From positions 682,001-746,000 of the forward strand of contig NZ_JAFEVL010000045.1 of assembly GCF_016901135.1 (NCBI RefSeq): a stretch of 64,000 nt of DNA. The letters run 5' to 3'. Numbering within the stretch: the stretch's first letter is position 1; every line of letters starts with the position of its first letter. A program made the translations under genes and the position numbers. Below the pieces are notes generated by a model. That model was not told the DNA's origin. It saw nothing but the letters and a program-made list of their open reading frames with translations, and did no database searches. The DNA is from Martinezella lusitana. Its GTDB lineage: Bacteria > Pseudomonadota > Alphaproteobacteria > Rhizobiales > Rhizobiaceae. Positions 32,105-41,599 of this stretch are shown here, piece after piece.

Positions 32105-34441
32105 ATGCTTTCAATTCGTAATGTTCTCGTCACCGTATTCGTGCTGATCAGCTTGGCGCTTAGCGCAGTTGTTAGCAAATCCCTTTATCAATCCTACGCC
32201 GATTACACGACGTTCAAAGGAGTGGCGAACCGCACAGCGGTCGACAAGGCGCTGTTCACCATTCTCCTGAACTACCGATTGGAGCGGGGCCACAGCGTTA
32301 CCGTCCTGACCGCTGCGTTAGGCACGGCAAAGAGCACGCTTGAGATGGTTCCAGGCGATCGTACCAAGGTGGATGCTGGCGTCGCCGATCTCCTTGCCGC
32401 GACCGCATCCGTTAACGATTCGCAGCTTTCGCCGCTGCTGGCCAAGATCAAAAGCGCTTACGATACCAATTTAGCGCTGCGCCAGGAGGTTGACCGCCAG
32501 TCGGGATTGCCACTTGAGGCGCGAGACAAGGCGCTCAGCGACAAGCTGATGTCGTTCGGTGCCGGCTTTCTTGGCGATCTTGAAGCGGCCTCGAATGTCA
32601 CTGAGGCAGGCATTCGCTCGCTCGACAACTCCTTGATGGACCTCGTTCAAATCCGTGCCAATGCTTGGGCGACCCGGGCTTCGGTCGGCGCGGCTGCGCT
32701 CGTCATCAACAAGGCGACCGCCAGTGGCAAGCCGTTGTCACAAGCAGAGATCCTGGAGATGACTGCCGGCTTGGCCCGCTCAGTATTTGCATGGTCCCAG
32801 GTCAAGACCCTGGTCAATCATCCAAAGACTGCCGACTCATTGAAGGCAGCGTTAGCCAATGCCGAGGCGACCTATTTCAGCGGTCCGTTTGCCGACATGC
32901 GCGATGCGATCGTCAAGAGCGTGTCGAGCGGCGGCGTGGCCGGCGTTAGTCTGGACGATTGGCAAGTCGGAAGCACGAAGGGTCAGGCGAGCATCGCCGA
33001 CGTCGCATTGCTGGCAATGGTCGTTTTGAACGATACGGCCAATGATCTGGCATCGGCCGCTTTGCAGGGAGTTATTGCCTATAGCACGCTCCTGATCGGT
33101 GCATTGGCGATGGGGCTTGCTGGGTTGGTTATAGTGGTTCGCCGCGTCGTCGGTCCGATTGGAGCGCTCACGCTTTCCATGCAGAAGCTGGCGCAGGGCG
33201 ATTCTGATCTGGCGATTCCCTTTGTCGAACGCAACGACGAAGTGGGTAATATGGCCGTTTCCCTTGAGGTCTTCCGTCAGGCCGCGATTCGCAACAAAGA
33301 GCTGGAAGCAGGTGCGCAAGAGAACCGCGTTGCCGCTGAGCGGGAACGGATCGACACCCAGCGACGGGCGGAAGCGGAGGCTGACGAGCGCCTGTCGCAG
33401 GCAACTGCCTCGCTTGCGGCCGGCCTGAAGCGCTTGGCGTCCGGAGATATGTTATGCGAGATCGAGACGCCGCTTGCGCCGCAGTTCGAGACACTGCGCC
33501 ATGATTTCAATGTATCTGTACGCCAGTTGCGTGAGGCGCTGCAGAGCGTCGAGGGATCGGTATCGACCGTAAGCAGTGGTGCACGCGAGATTTCCGCCGC
33601 TTCCGATGACCTGTCGCGTCGCACGGAGCAACAGGCGGCCTCGCTCGAAGAAACAGCAGCTGCCCTCGAAGAGATCACGGCCAATGTCGTCTCAACGTCT
33701 AAGCGGACCGCCGAAGCGCGCGACGTTGTACGTGAGGCGCGCGTGCGCGCTGATCGTTCTGGCGCTGTCGTGCGCAATGCGGTGACGGCCATGGAGCGCA
33801 TCGAACAGTCTTCGCGCCAGATCGGCCAGATCATTGGAACCATCGACGAGATTGCATTCCAGACCAATCTTCTTGCACTCAATGCCGGTGTCGAAGCAGC
33901 AAGAGCGGGCGAAGCAGGCAAGGGTTTTGCTGTCGTCGCTCAGGAGGTGCGCGAACTTGCGCAACGATCTGCAAATGCGGCAAAGGAAATCAAAACGCTG
34001 ATCGGCAATTCTGCAGCAGCCGTCGGGGAAGGTGTCAAGCTGGTCAGCGAGACCGGGGAGGGACTTGGCGCAATCGAGGGCCTCGTCCAGACGGTGAACG
34101 TGCATATGGATGCGATTGCGACCGCAGCCCAGGAGCAGTCAGCCGGGCTTGCGGAGGTCAATACCGCTGTCAACCACATGGATCAGGCGACGCAGCAGAA
34201 TGCGGCGATGGTGGAAGAGATGAACGCATCAGGTGCCGGTCTAGCACAGGAGAGCGTCAGTCTCGAAAGTCTGCTCGGCAACTTTCAGCTTGGAAGCCAT
34301 CTGGCCTCAAGTCTGAGTCAGGCGGCAAGCCGCCTGCGGGCACCGGCCGCACCCGTGCGCTCACCAGTCCGAACTCCAGTCGCGATGTCGCGGCGCGCAA
34401 CGGCAACCTCGGCCGCTGCAGAAAGCTGGGAAGAATTCTGA
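32105..34441 (+). CDS. Methyl-accepting chemotaxis protein
   Basis: 778-residue transmembrane chemoreceptor: TM1 at about residues 7-28, a large helical periplasmic sensor to about 325, TM2 near 330-350, and a HAMP domain ('RRVVGPIGALTLSMQKLAQGD'). A cytoplasmic signalling bundle follows, whose hairpin tip is 'IDEIAFQTNLLALNAGVEAARAG'. The protein ends 'AAAESWEEF', an aromatic-acidic pentapeptide like the NWETF/DWEEF tethers that bind CheR and CheB. The ligand is unknown; the single-gene context gives no clue. Confidence 0.94.
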   Translation: MLSIRNVLVTVFVLISLALSAVVSKSLYQSYADYTTFKGVANRTAVDKALFTILLNYRLERGHSVTVLTAALGTAKSTLEMVPGDRTKVDAGVADLLAATASVNDSQLSPLLAKIKSAYDTNLALRQEVDRQSGLPLEARDKALSDKLMSFGAGFLGDLEAASNVTEAGIRSLDNSLMDLVQIRANAWATRASVGAAALVINKATASGKPLSQAEILEMTAGLARSVFAWSQVKTLVNHPKTADSLKAALANAEATYFSGPFADMRDAIVKSVSSGGVAGVSLDDWQVGSTKGQASIADVALLAMVVLNDTANDLASAALQGVIAYSTLLIGALAMGLAGLVIVVRRVVGPIGALTLSMQKLAQGDSDLAIPFVERNDEVGNMAVSLEVFRQAAIRNKELEAGAQENRVAAERERIDTQRRAEAEADERLSQATASLAAGLKRLASGDMLCEIETPLAPQFETLRHDFNVSVRQLREALQSVEGSVSTVSSGAREISAASDDLSRRTEQQAASLEETAAALEEITANVVSTSKRTAEARDVVREARVRADRSGAVVRNAVTAMERIEQSSRQIGQIIGTIDEIAFQTNLLALNAGVEAARAGEAGKGFAVVAQEVRELAQRSANAAKEIKTLIGNSAAAVGEGVKLVSETGEGLGAIEGLVQTVNVHMDAIATAAQEQSAGLAEVNTAVNHMDQATQQNAAMVEEMNASGAGLAQESVSLESLLGNFQLGSHLASSLSQAASRLRAPAAPVRSPVRTPVAMSRRATATSAAAESWEEF

Positions 34442-34572
34442 GCGCCGCCTTGATTTATTGAAGGACGAAGGGGGATAGGGCTTTTCCGCGTATCGAATGC
34501 GTAGTTTTACACCTAAGCGCTTGTATTAGCGGAAATAAGCCTAGCCTCTACAGCTGATCCCGAATGAATTGA

Positions 34573-34620
34573 ACAAAGAAAAGCCCCGTTGCCGGTTCCG
34601 GCAACGGGGCTTTTCTTTGT
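34573..34620. terminator. Bidirectional rho-independent terminator
   Basis: Perfect 23-bp inverted repeat (34573-34595 and 34598-34620). A GC core is flanked by A-runs on the left and T-runs on the right, so each strand ends in a U-rich stretch. It lies between the converging chemoreceptor gene and the SfnB-like gene, eight bases from the latter's stop. Confidence 0.92.
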
Positions 34621-34627
34621 GTCTCCG

Positions 34628-35845
34628 TCAGAGCGCGCCGTTCTTCGGAGGGATGACGTCGTTCAGGTGATAGTTGCCGACGACGTGGTATTTCCAGCGG
34701 ACCGGGTCGTGCAGCGTATGGGTACGGGCGTTGCGCCAGTGGCGGTCGAGATTGAGGTCCAGTTTGACCGATGCAGTCCCGGCAAGTTCGAACAGCGTGT
34801 TCGTCGCTTCGATGGCGATTTCCGTCGTCAGCACCTTGGCTGCCGCGACCGCCAGCGTCGCCTCCACCACCTTTTTTTCCGTGGTCTCGACCTGCGCCGC
34901 GTCGACCTTTCGGCCGGCGCGTTCGAGGGTCGCGGTTGCGGCCTCCAATCGAATGGCGATCTGTCCGATCCTGGCAATCGTCAGCGGATCGTCTGATGCA
35001 CGCTCGACGCCACTGTCCATCCAGGGGCGCGACTTGGTTCTCACGAAATCCAGCGTTTCGGCGAATGCGGCTCTGGCAATGCCGAGATCGATGCCGGCAT
35101 GGATGATCTGGCCAACCGAGCCGATCGTCGTCGGCCGCTCGAAACCCTTGTGATGGAAAACGGCACAATCGGCATTGACGTAGACATTGTTGAGTACAGT
35201 GGTGCCGCTGCCGGTCGTGCGCTGCCCGAAGCCGTCCCAGTCGTCGATGACCTCGACGCCTTCCGTGCCCTTCGGAACGAAGGCCATCACCAGCTTGTCG
35301 TTCTCGTCGAGCGCGAAGACCGTGACCCAATCGGCAAAGAGAACGCCTGTCGAATAGAACTTGCGCCCATTGATGCGGTAGCCCGGGCCGTCGCGGGTGA
35401 TGCGGGTATTGTAATGTCCGACCGTCTTCGTGCCACGTTCCGACAAGGCGTTGCCGAAGCGGTCGCCGGCCAGTGCGCGGCCGAAAAAGTAGCGCTTCTG
35501 CTCCTCCGAGCCGTCGACGCGCAATGCTTCCAGGATATAGAAATGGTTCTGCGGGATCTGGCCGATCGAGCCGTCGGCCTGCGCCAGGATGGCGGTGATT
35601 TCCGCCAGCACGGTATTCGAGACATCCAGGCCGCCATACTCCTCGGGAACCGTGATCGCCAGCAGTCCCGATTGCGACAGGGCATCCATCTCGGCAAAGG
35701 GAAGTTGCCTCTCGCTATCGCGATCGGATGCTGTGGAGGCAAAATGCGCGGCAAGCTCGCGAGCGACGGCCAGCGCCTGCTGCTCAGTCTCAAGCAACGT
35801 TGCCTGCGGATGCGTCGAGTTGAGATGGTGCAATTGCGCGTTCAT
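34628..35845 (-). CDS. sfnB: SfnB/DszC-type flavin monooxygenase
   Basis: 405-residue acyl-CoA-dehydrogenase-fold flavoprotein of the SfnB sulfur-acquisition family. It uses reduced FMN from a partner to oxidise organosulfur compounds. Diagnostic parts are 'AITVPEEYGGLDVSN', 'SERGTKTVGHYNT', 'GRKFYSTGVLFADWVTV' and the C-terminal 'HTLHDPVRWKYHVVGNYHL'. No flavin reductase or sulfonate transporter is adjacent. The exact substrate is uncertain. Confidence 0.88.
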   Translation of the reverse strand: MNAQLHHLNSTHPQATLLETEQQALAVARELAAHFASTASDRDSERQLPFAEMDALSQSGLLAITVPEEYGGLDVSNTVLAEITAILAQADGSIGQIPQNHFYILEALRVDGSEEQKRYFFGRALAGDRFGNALSERGTKTVGHYNTRITRDGPGYRINGRKFYSTGVLFADWVTVFALDENDKLVMAFVPKGTEGVEVIDDWDGFGQRTTGSGTTVLNNVYVNADCAVFHHKGFERPTTIGSVGQIIHAGIDLGIARAAFAETLDFVRTKSRPWMDSGVERASDDPLTIARIGQIAIRLEAATATLERAGRKVDAAQVETTEKKVVEATLAVAAAKVLTTEIAIEATNTLFELAGTASVKLDLNLDRHWRNARTHTLHDPVRWKYHVVGNYHLNDVIPPKNGAL

Positions 35846-36018
35846 AGGCGGACTCCGGTTTCATCGGCGCCACGATGCAGCATTCAAAGCCGCGCTTCGA
35901 GGAAAGGCATTTCGTTTTTGTGGAGGGCCCCAGTTCGTGATTTCTTTATCTATAGAATAGATAGATAATAACTGCGTTCGGAGTGATGTCTCACATGCGC
36001 GTTAACTGCGCCTGCCGG

Positions 36019-37314
36019 TCACAGGCGGCCCGTTCGCCAATCGTCAAAACGGGCATGCGCCAGGGCAAGTGAGGCGACGAGGGGCGTGAAACGATGGAAA
36101 GGTAGCGAGCGGGCGGGCTGAAGCGGGATCGGCAGGGACTCCGCTGCTTCGCCAAGTGCCAATCTGGCAAGTACTTGACCCAGCTGAGCCGTCATGGCGA
36201 TGCCACGGCCGTTGCAGCCGATGCCGCCGAAGAAGCCTTCATCGAAACGATAAAGGCGCGGGAGGAAATCCGGCGTCATGATGGCAAAGCCGGTCCAGAC
36301 GACTTCGACGCCCGGATGGCGCGGCAGACGGAGTTCGGACACAAGACGGTCGACAACGGCGCGGCCGACGCGATCGAAGGCGCCTATCGGATTGATGGCC
36401 ATGCCGCCGCTGATCAGCCTGTTGTCACGATCCAGCCGGTAGGTGAAAAGGTTGGAACGCGTGTCACCCACCGGGCGCCGGTGCGGCGCGATGCGAGCGA
36501 CAGTCCCGGTGTCGAGCGGCCTGGTTGCCACCTGATAGACCCTGAGCGGCACGCCGGTGCGTCCCATGCGCGCCGCAATACCGCCGGTGAAGGCATTGGT
36601 GGCGAGCAGAACGCTGTCTGCCTCGATTTCCCGATCCGCGAAAGAGACCCGCCAGCCCCCGCCATTTCGGGCGATGCGCTCGACCCTTGTGTTCTCTCGG
36701 ATGATGCCGCCACGCCGCATCACGGCGCGCGCAAGCCCATAAAGATAGTTCAGCGGATGGATGGTGCCGCCGGAATGGTCGATCAATCCGCCGGAATAGA
36801 TATTCATTCCGGTTTCGGCATGAATCTCGCGCGCCTCGAGGAATTCGACGGGGCGACCGAGCTGCGTCCAGTTGCGAGCGCGCTGCCGCAGGATATCTGC
36901 CATGTCTTCGCCATAGGCTGGCTGCAGCCAGCCGGTTTGCGCGGCATCGCAGGCGATCGCTTCCTCGGCGATAGTAGTAAAGACCTGGTCGGCTCCCGCC
37001 CCGACGAGCGACAGGAGAGCATCCGCCTTGCCGCGAGGCAGTTTCTGGCGGACAACGGCCGGGTCGGCCTTGGCAAAATTGGGGACCACGAAGCCGGCAT
37101 TCACGCCGCTTGCGCCGGAGCCTAGCTGTCCCGCCTCGAGAACGGTGACGGAGCGGCCGGCGCGGGCAAGATGGAGTGCTGCCGTCAGGCCCGTGAAGCC
37201 GCCGCCGATCACGAGCACGTCGCAGCGTGAAGGCACGTCGTGAGCGAGGTCAGGGGCTGGGCCTGCCGTCAGCGTCCACAGCGTTTGGTTGGGGGGAGCA
37301 ATATGGTTGGACAT
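36019..37314 (-). CDS. FAD-dependent amine/D-amino-acid oxidoreductase
   Basis: 431 residues from ATG 37314 (GGAAGA upstream). DAO-family flavoprotein: dinucleotide motif 'DVLVIGGGFTGLTAALHLARAG', 'GQLGSGASGVNAGFV', and the C-terminal FAD contact 'GIGCNGRGIAMTAQLG'. It follows the racemase-family gene by 21 bp. In hydroxyproline pathways such an enzyme oxidises the D-epimer to an imine, which fits here. The true substrate is not shown by the sequence. Confidence 0.87.
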   Translation of the reverse strand: MSNHIAPPNQTLWTLTAGPAPDLAHDVPSRCDVLVIGGGFTGLTAALHLARAGRSVTVLEAGQLGSGASGVNAGFVVPNFAKADPAVVRQKLPRGKADALLSLVGAGADQVFTTIAEEAIACDAAQTGWLQPAYGEDMADILRQRARNWTQLGRPVEFLEAREIHAETGMNIYSGGLIDHSGGTIHPLNYLYGLARAVMRRGGIIRENTRVERIARNGGGWRVSFADREIEADSVLLATNAFTGGIAARMGRTGVPLRVYQVATRPLDTGTVARIAPHRRPVGDTRSNLFTYRLDRDNRLISGGMAINPIGAFDRVGRAVVDRLVSELRLPRHPGVEVVWTGFAIMTPDFLPRLYRFDEGFFGGIGCNGRGIAMTAQLGQVLARLALGEAAESLPIPLQPARSLPFHRFTPLVASLALAHARFDDWRTGRL

Positions 37315-37335
37315 CGGCGAGCGTTCTTCCAAAGC

Positions 37336-38382
37336 CTATGCCAGGTAGCCGTTGCCGAGCGGGTCGCTCGGATCGACAAGAAGGGTGCTTACGGCGGTAA
37401 CCCAGGCGCTGCCCTCAACCTCTGCCACTATGGTCGGCTGCCCCGCTTTTGAAGCGCCGGGCCTTGCGACACCGTGATAGATCGTTCCGACGAGCCCTTC
37501 GTTGACGAAGCGCTCGCCAAAGCCGAGCTTGCCTTTGGCGACCAGAGTCGCCATGCGGGCGCAGGTGGCGGTGCCGCATGGCGAGCGATCGAAGGAGCCG
37601 GCCGCCGAAATCGGCGCGTTGCGGTGTTGAGCCTGCGGATGGCTCGGCGCATCCGTCCAGACGATATTGCCGATGACCGGTGCTATCTGCCCATCCGTGC
37701 CCGTGTCGCAAAGTCGCGCGGCGAGTGCATCCCTGACGACGGATGCCGCCGCGATGAGCTCCTTGATCTTTGTGACATCAATGGTCGTCCGCGCGGCCGA
37801 GACCGGCAGGAAAGCATACCATTGTCCGGCATAGGCGAGATCGACCGCGACCGCGCCGATGTCGGGAAGGTTTAGATCGACCGTCTTCAGAAAATAAGCC
37901 CCCTCGAAGACAAAGGCGACCGATTTGCAGTGGCCTGCTTCCAGCCGGGCGCGGAGGGGAACCCGGCCGGCCGGCGTTTGCAGGCCGAATTCAAACATGC
38001 CGGTAAAGTCTGGTGTCGGAGGCTGCACGAGGCCGAGCTCAAGCAATGTCGTTGCGGTCCCTATCGTCGCATGCCCGCACATGTCCGGATAGGCGGCGGC
38101 ATCCATGAAGACAACGCCGAACTCGCCCCCGGGCCGATCCGGATGGATCAGTGCGACCGAGAACATCGAGCGATGCCCGCGCGGCTCCATGACCGAGACG
38201 GTCCTGACCCAATCCCGTTCATTGCGGAGCATGTCGCGCGCCACCAGCGGCGACATGCCTGCTTCCAGCCCATGTCCGGCAAGGATCACGCGCGTCGGCT
38301 GGCCGCAGGTATGGGAATCGACGACGTCGAGCACGCGCTGGTAGCTATCTCGATATGTCAGCCGCTGTAGGGAATTGCTCAA
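37336..38382 (-). CDS. Proline racemase family, likely 4-hydroxyproline epimerase
   Basis: 348-residue cofactor-independent enzyme. Both catalytic cysteines are present: C102 ('DMCGHATIG') and C269 ('DRSPCGTATC'). A two-Cys active site indicates a racemase or 2-epimerase rather than a trans-3-hydroxyproline dehydratase, which lacks one of them. The partner FAD oxidoreductase downstream supports epimerisation followed by oxidation of an imino acid. It lies in the leftward operon headed by the GntR gene, 66 bp after the binding-protein gene. Confidence 0.88.
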   Translation of the reverse strand: MSNSLQRLTYRDSYQRVLDVVDSHTCGQPTRVILAGHGLEAGMSPLVARDMLRNERDWVRTVSVMEPRGHRSMFSVALIHPDRPGGEFGVVFMDAAAYPDMCGHATIGTATTLLELGLVQPPTPDFTGMFEFGLQTPAGRVPLRARLEAGHCKSVAFVFEGAYFLKTVDLNLPDIGAVAVDLAYAGQWYAFLPVSAARTTIDVTKIKELIAAASVVRDALAARLCDTGTDGQIAPVIGNIVWTDAPSHPQAQHRNAPISAAGSFDRSPCGTATCARMATLVAKGKLGFGERFVNEGLVGTIYHGVARPGASKAGQPTIVAEVEGSAWVTAVSTLLVDPSDPLGNGYLA

Positions 38383-38448
38383 GGATTTTCTCCAGGTGAG
38401 GCGCCCGATGGGAGCACCTCGCAGTTTTTGTCTAGGCCGAGCTCGAGC

Positions 38449-39705
38449 TTACTTGAGCTTGCCCTTGAGCGCCGAGACGTCCTCCATCGTCATTTCGCTG
38501 TCGGTCGCCACCTTGCCGTCGGCGATCTTCCAGAGGCGGAACGGGCCGGTTATATCACCATACTGATCGAAGGAGACCGGTCCGATGACGCCCTCGTAGC
38601 GGATCGGCTTGCCGTCCTTGATGAGGCCGAGGCCCTTGGCGAACTCCTCCTTGCCGGCGTAGATCGGCGTTCCCTTCGGATCGACGACCTTGAACATGGC
38701 ATCCTTGAGCTTGGATGTGTCGTCGCCGGCGATTGCCAGCGCAAGCCCGACGATAGCGCCGGCATCATAGGCACGGTCGGCGGCCGGATTGGATGGCTCG
38801 ATGCCCGAGAAATCCTTGTAGTTCTTGTTGAAATAGTCCGTCGACGGCGTCGGTGTCGTTCCTGAAGATGTGCCATAGGCCTCCTTCAGATAGTCGGCGC
38901 CGACGGAATCGATGAAGTCCGGGCTGTTCATGCCGTCATTGAGCAGGAATTTCTGCGGACCGCCCTGGGAGATCCAGGTGCGGGTGATCGTTGCGCCATC
39001 GACCGGCGTGCTGACGAGATAGAGGCCGTCCGGGCTGCCGGCCATGCCGGCGGTGACTTCCGACGCGTAGCTCGATTGCTTTTCATTGTAGGGCGTGGTC
39101 GAGACGATCGTACCGCCGAGCGCCTTGTAGGCTTTGGAGAATTCCGCGACCATGTTGACGCCGAAGTCACTGTTCACGTGGATGATCGCCAGCTTCTTGA
39201 AGCCCTTGTCCATCGCATATTTGGCGGCTGCGATGCCCTGCAGCGAATCCGAGGTGATGGTGCGGAAGAAGATGCCGTTGGTCTTGCCATCGCGGCCGAG
39301 CGCCGTCAGCGTCGGCGAGGAGGCGGCCGGCGATACCTGCACGATCTTGGCAGGCGCGGTTACCGAGGTCAGGATCGGGATGGTCACGGAAGATATAATG
39401 CCGCCGATGATGGCCGGCACCTTCTTGACCTGCACGAGCTGCGTTGCCGCATCGACGGCGACGTTGCCCTGGCTCTGGCTGTCGCGCGTGTCCGTCACCA
39501 GATCACAGCCATGCACGCCGCCGGCGGCATTGATGTCGCGGAAGGCCATCTCGACGGATTTTGCGCCGGCCTGGCCGTATTCGCCGGCCGGGCCGGTCAG
39601 TTCCATCACCAGGCCGACGGTTACCTTGCAGTCGGCGGCATTGGCAGCACCGGCCGCGGCCAGGAGGGCCAGCGCCGTCGTGATCTGAAATATCGTTTTT
39701 TTCAT
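38449..39705 (-). CDS. Branched-chain-type ABC substrate-binding protein
   Basis: 418-residue periplasmic receptor of the HAAT family. It has a signal peptide ('MKKTIFQITTALALLAAAGAANA'), then 'CKVTVGLVMELTGPAGEYGQ' and 'VPAIIGGIISSVTIPI'. The ATG at 39705 has AAGGGGA upstream; the open frame upstream is not credible. It provides the receptor for the LivGFHM genes at 42941-46369, which have none of their own. The ligand is probably the amino or imino acid handled by the racemase and oxidase genes. Confidence 0.9.
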   Translation of the reverse strand: MKKTIFQITTALALLAAAGAANAADCKVTVGLVMELTGPAGEYGQAGAKSVEMAFRDINAAGGVHGCDLVTDTRDSQSQGNVAVDAATQLVQVKKVPAIIGGIISSVTIPILTSVTAPAKIVQVSPAASSPTLTALGRDGKTNGIFFRTITSDSLQGIAAAKYAMDKGFKKLAIIHVNSDFGVNMVAEFSKAYKALGGTIVSTTPYNEKQSSYASEVTAGMAGSPDGLYLVSTPVDGATITRTWISQGGPQKFLLNDGMNSPDFIDSVGADYLKEAYGTSSGTTPTPSTDYFNKNYKDFSGIEPSNPAADRAYDAGAIVGLALAIAGDDTSKLKDAMFKVVDPKGTPIYAGKEEFAKGLGLIKDGKPIRYEGVIGPVSFDQYGDITGPFRLWKIADGKVATDSEMTMEDVSALKGKLK

Positions 39706-39757
39706 CTTTGTTCCCCTTGTTCGGTCAACGATTTTCATTGCGGTTTTTGAGAACCTG

Positions 39758-40186
39758 TCAGTTGTCCGGCACCTGCAGCCAGGTTTCATGCAGATGCTGC
39801 CATTCGACGCCATCGGGCGCCGATGAACTTGCGGTAAGGAGAGCGCTTGCCTGGCGCCGGCTATGTTTGCCGGCGCGCCACTGCGCTTCCACATAGGTCA
39901 GAACGATCGTATCCGCCGTCTCGAAGCCGGCGCTGATATCGGTGATCTCGATGGTAAAGTCGCCGCGATAGGTCGCGCGGTTTGCGCGGATCAGCTCGAT
40001 GGTCTCCGCGCGGCTGAAGAGGCGCCCGCTCGGCGGGATCATGTGGAAGGCCTGGCCGAAGGTGCGCTCGCAACGGGCAAAGTCGACGCCATGGGCGGTG
40101 GCTGCGTCGTACCACTCCTCGAAGAAGCGATGGAAGGCGAGGACCTCTGCGCGGGCCTTCTGAAAGAGCGGCGATTCCTGGCTCAT
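39758..40186 (-). CDS. NTF2-like (SnoaL/DUF4440-type) small protein
   Basis: 142 residues with a cone-shaped alpha+beta NTF2-like pattern: an N-terminal helix ('AEVLAFHRFFEEWYDAA'), strands around 'FTIEITDISAGFETADTIVLTYVEAQWR', and a closing 'GVEWQHLHETWLQV'. Such folds act as small hydrolases, isomerases or binding proteins. The start overlaps the aldo/keto reductase stop (ATGA). The function in this operon is unknown. Confidence 0.75.
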   Translation of the reverse strand: MSQESPLFQKARAEVLAFHRFFEEWYDAATAHGVDFARCERTFGQAFHMIPPSGRLFSRAETIELIRANRATYRGDFTIEITDISAGFETADTIVLTYVEAQWRAGKHSRRQASALLTASSSAPDGVEWQHLHETWLQVPDN

Positions 40187-41238
40187 ATCTTCCCCGCATT
40201 CAGGTTGTAGTGCATGATCGAGCCATGTCTGCCGTTGCGATCCCGCTCCAGCGTGTAGACGTCGCCTTCAGGTCCTCGGCTTTGGCCGATGATGGCGGCG
40301 ATCTGCCTGCGGTCTTCGTCGTCAAGCGCGATGTCCATGATTTTCGCATTGGCAAGCGCATGTGCCTGATTGCGGGCGCCGACGATAACTGCGGCCACTT
40401 GCGGCTGCTTGAGCACCCAGGCACTGGCGATCGTGGCGATATCGACCTCATAACGATCGCCGATCGTTTTCAGCGTTTCGAGCAGTAACTGGAACAGGTC
40501 CCAGCCGCCAAAATCGTCGATGATCAGCTTGTATTTGACCAGTGACCGGTTCTCGAGCGGCATGTCGGGTTCAGGCTGCCCCAGCCATCTGTCGCTGAGG
40601 AAGCCGCCGGCCACCGAGCCATAGCACAGGAATTTCACGTTCTTTTCGGCCGCCAGTTGCGACAGGCCGTTGAGCGGTCGCTGGTCGAGAACCGAATATT
40701 GCAGTTGCTGGCTGACCAGGGGGATGCCGGCTTCGAGGATTTTGGCGATATGCGGCGTGTCGAAATTCGTCGTGCCGACATTTCGCACCTTGCCTTCGCG
40801 GCGTGCCTCATCGAGCCAGCCGAGCGCGTCGAGATAGCCGGGCAGTGCATAATCCCACCAGTGGAACTGCACGAGATCGAGCTGCTCGGTCCTGAGCTTG
40901 CGCAGCGATTTGTCGACGATGCCGCGGATATAGTCGCGGTTGATCGTGGCAAGCTTCTCCAGATCCGGCACGAGCTTGGTATGGACGTTCATGGCTCTTG
41001 CCGCTTCCGCGCCACGTTCGTTGCGAAGCCGCTCGCGCGCCTCGCCGATCAGCTCCTCGACCCCGGTATAGATGTCGGCGCAATCATAGGTGCGGATGCC
41101 GACGTCGAAGGCGGCGATCAGATCGGTGACGGCCTGGGAGCGATCGACGGCGCCATGTCCTCCGGCCAGCTGCCAGCCGCCGCGGATGACGCGCGAGATC
41201 GAATATCCGGGGCTCAGTTCGAACGTCTTGGCACTCAT
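40183..41238 (-). CDS. Aldo/keto reductase
   Basis: 351-residue NADPH-dependent carbonyl reductase with a TIM barrel. The catalytic tetrad appears in 'DCADIYTG' (Asp, Tyr), 'VHTKLVPD' (Lys) and 'LVQFHWWDY' (His). It lies six bases after the TIGR04076 gene in the GntR-headed operon and overlaps the NTF2-like gene. It probably reduces or oxidises a carbonyl intermediate of the locus; the substrate is unknown. Confidence 0.88.
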   Translation of the reverse strand: MSAKTFELSPGYSISRVIRGGWQLAGGHGAVDRSQAVTDLIAAFDVGIRTYDCADIYTGVEELIGEARERLRNERGAEAARAMNVHTKLVPDLEKLATINRDYIRGIVDKSLRKLRTEQLDLVQFHWWDYALPGYLDALGWLDEARREGKVRNVGTTNFDTPHIAKILEAGIPLVSQQLQYSVLDQRPLNGLSQLAAEKNVKFLCYGSVAGGFLSDRWLGQPEPDMPLENRSLVKYKLIIDDFGGWDLFQLLLETLKTIGDRYEVDIATIASAWVLKQPQVAAVIVGARNQAHALANAKIMDIALDDEDRRQIAAIIGQSRGPEGDVYTLERDRNGRHGSIMHYNLNAGKI

Positions 41239-41244
41239 TTACGA

Positions 41245-41598
41245 TCATTCTCCTTCAGGCAACGGCTCGGCCGTCGTTTCGGCATGGCTGAATCGCCTTT
41301 TTCCCGTCCTGACGATCCGCAGCCGGCTCGCGCAATTCGGGTCGGGACAGGCGATTTCCGCATCCGAGGTCATCCAATCATTCCTATGGGTCGGCCGTTG
41401 CTTGGCCGCCAGAAGTGGCAACACGGCCGAGATCGAATAGATCGAGAAGCCCTGACCCGGTGGCAGCGACAGCATCTCGCCCTTCAGCTCGAAATAATCG
41501 CCAGGCTTGGCGCCGCAATAGATCGGCTTGCCCTGGGGAACGACGGCCTCGATCCTGAGGTCGAAGAGTTCGAAACTGTCGTCGCTTGCCGTTGCCAT
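41245..41598 (-). CDS. TIGR04076-family small protein
   Basis: 117 residues from ATG 41598. It matches the TIGR04076 pattern: an N-terminal strand 'LRIEAVVPQGKPIYCGAKPGDYFEL', a middle helix 'FSIYSISAVLPLLAAKQRP' and a closing 'AEIACPDPNCASRLRIVRTGKR'. The Cys residues of 'IYCGAK' and 'ACPDPNC' could bind a metal. The function of the family is unknown. It starts one base from the DUF3830 stop, so the two are coupled. Confidence 0.75.
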   Translation of the reverse strand: MATASDDSFELFDLRIEAVVPQGKPIYCGAKPGDYFELKGEMLSLPPGQGFSIYSISAVLPLLAAKQRPTHRNDWMTSDAEIACPDPNCASRLRIVRTGKRRFSHAETTAEPLPEGE

Positions 41599-41599
41599 C

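Noticed and set aside
37336..38382. Trans-3-hydroxyproline dehydratase
   Set aside because: Both catalytic cysteines (C102 and C269) are present, which marks racemases/epimerases; the dehydratase lacks one.
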